Shown here: piece by piece, positions 63,097-64,000 of the stretch
Layout of the letters: each line of letters opens with the position of its first letter
Numbering within the stretch: the stretch's first letter is position 1
From: Massilia kyonggiensis
Lineage (GTDB): Bacteria > Pseudomonadota > Gammaproteobacteria > Burkholderiales > Burkholderiaceae_D
Reading direction: 5' to 3'
NCBI RefSeq assembly: GCF_024756235.1
Contig: NZ_JANUGY010000003.1
Coordinates: forward strand, 496,001-560,000
DNA length: 64,000 bases
The notes under the pieces: model-generated
Databases searched by the model: none
The model's input: the letters and a program-made list of their open reading frames with translations, nothing else
What the model was told of the DNA's origin: nothing
Made by a program: the position numbers and the translations under genes

Positions 63097-64000
63097 TTAA
63101 AACGCGTTCTCGCGCGTTAGCACCACCTTGACCGTCTTGAGGACGATCCATAGATCCAGCCACAACGACCAGTTGCGCAGGTAATCGAGGTCGTACTGGA
63201 TGCGCGCTTCCATCTTGTCCAGCGTGGCAGTTTCGCCACGCAGCCCGTTGACCTGCGCCCAACCGGTGATGCCCGGTTTGACCTTATGGCGCAGCATGTA
63301 TCCCTTGATCAGCTTGCGATATTGCTCGTTGTGCGCGACCGCGTGCGGACGCGGCCCCACGATGCTCATCCTGCCCTGCAGCACGTTGATGAACTGCGGT
63401 AATTCGTCGAGCGACGTGCGGCGCAGGAAGCGGCCGATGCGCGTCACGCGGTCGTCGTCCTTGCGCGCCTGCACGACGGCGTCGCCGTTTTCCATCACCT
63501 TCATGGACCGGAATTTGTAGACGATGATCTCTTCGCCATACAGGCCGTAGCGGCGCTGGCGGAAGATCACCGGACCCGGCGAACTCATCCTGACGGCCAC
63601 GGCGATCGCGAGCATGAGCGGCGCCAGCAGCAGCAGGATGAGGCTCGACAGCACGATGTCGGAGCCGCGCTTGATGGTGCTGTTCAGGCCCATGAACGGG
63701 GTCTCGCAGATCGCGATCACGGGCATGCCGCCCACGTTGTCGAAGCGCGCCTGCATCAGGTCGAAGATGTAGACGTCCGGCAGGAAATAGACGGACGCGG
63801 TCGTGTCCTGCAGCTCGTCGATGAGCTTGCGGATGCGCGGCTGTGCGGAGATCGGCTGGCTGATGAAGATCATCTTGATGCCGTTGTTGCGCACGTACTG
63901 CGCCAGTTCCTCCGTCTTGCCCAGCATCGGATGCGGCAGCTCGGCGGGATGGCGCTCGCCGTCGCGGTCGTCGAAGAAGCCGCGCACCTGCATGAACAGG
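63097..64000 (-). CDS. Polyprenyl glycosylphosphotransferase (WcaJ/EpsB type), 5' end outside window
   Basis: At least 300 residues of an initiating undecaprenyl-phosphate sugar-1-phosphate transferase; the N-terminus continues past the window edge. A CoA-binding-like domain (AQYVRNNGIKMIFISQPIS) is followed by the conserved transferase core: a membrane helix, then PGPVIFRQRRYGLYGEEIIVYKFRSM, SLDELPQFINVLQGRMSIVGPRPHAV and VKPGITGWAQVNGLRG. It loads the first sugar (glucose or galactose in relatives) on the lipid carrier. It sits upstream of gmd in the same direction, separated by 151 bp. Confidence 0.92.
   Translation of the reverse strand, partial: LFMQVRGFFDDRDGERHPAELPHPMLGKTEELAQYVRNNGIKMIFISQPISAQPRIRKLIDELQDTTASVYFLPDVYIFDLMQARFDNVGGMPVIAICETPFMGLNSTIKRGSDIVLSSLILLLLAPLMLAIAVAVRMSSPGPVIFRQRRYGLYGEEIIVYKFRSMKVMENGDAVVQARKDDDRVTRIGRFLRRTSLDELPQFINVLQGRMSIVGPRPHAVAHNEQYRKLIKGYMLRHKVKPGITGWAQVNGLRGETATLDKMEARIQYDLDYLRNWSLWLDLWIVLKTVKVVLTRENAF

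Overview
The window is GC-rich (roughly two thirds G+C by eye) beta-proteobacterial chromosome. It most resembles the Oxalobacteraceae (Massilia/Duganella type). Reasons: ClpS-ClpA, S20-MurJ and ActP-DUF485 pairs, a propionate (prp) region with a sigma-54 regulator, and an exosortase B (XrtB) exopolysaccharide locus with EpsD/E/F/G/I proteins and PEP-CTERM proteins. No database could be searched, so the genus is an inference.

Layout. 1-5.3 kb: the start of prpB (leftwards) behind a textbook sigma-54 promoter, then an alpha/beta hydrolase, the DUF485-actP carboxylate-uptake pair and the activator prpR. Matching GTTTCA-N3-TGAAAC palindromes lie at both ends of this block. 5.3-8 kb: a two-gene reverse transsulfuration operon (cystathionine beta-synthase and gamma-lyase). 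8-17.7 kb: housekeeping genes (chemoreceptor, clpA-clpS, a cold-shock gene, icd, rluE, rpsT, murJ) with several clear terminators, and a small cluster of REP-like repeats at 15.4-15.6 kb.

17.7-27.2 kb: a ten-gene leftward operon for a hybrid type II secretion/type IV pilus-like machine. It has GspG, GspF, GspE, four small PilM/N/O/P-like proteins, a TPR-containing secretin lipoprotein and three more pseudopilin-like proteins, most joined by start/stop overlaps. 27.7-35 kb: a small lipoprotein, a LuxR-type EpsA-like regulator, a PhoB-like response regulator whose phospho-acceptor Asp is replaced by Glu, a PEP-CTERM protein co-transcribed with a large secreted nuclease, a TIGR03790-like protein and a PEP-CTERM protein with a TLD-like domain.

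35-64 kb: an exopolysaccharide locus read entirely leftwards. From upstream to downstream it holds a polyprenyl glycosylphosphotransferase (cut by the window edge), gmd and fcl (GDP-fucose), epsD, epsE, epsF, epsG, xrtB, epsI, an O-antigen-ligase-like polymerase, a Wzx-type flippase, glycosyltransferases, two heparinase II/III-like proteins, an adenylate-forming enzyme, wecB, a WecB/TagA/CpsF transferase, galE and two mannose-type nucleotidyltransferases. These genes predict a Wzx/Wzy-type polysaccharide built from fucose/mannose, galactose and ManNAc-type units, tied to XrtB sorting of PEP-CTERM proteins. The EpsA-like regulator and the Glu53 response regulator beside it are the obvious candidate controllers.
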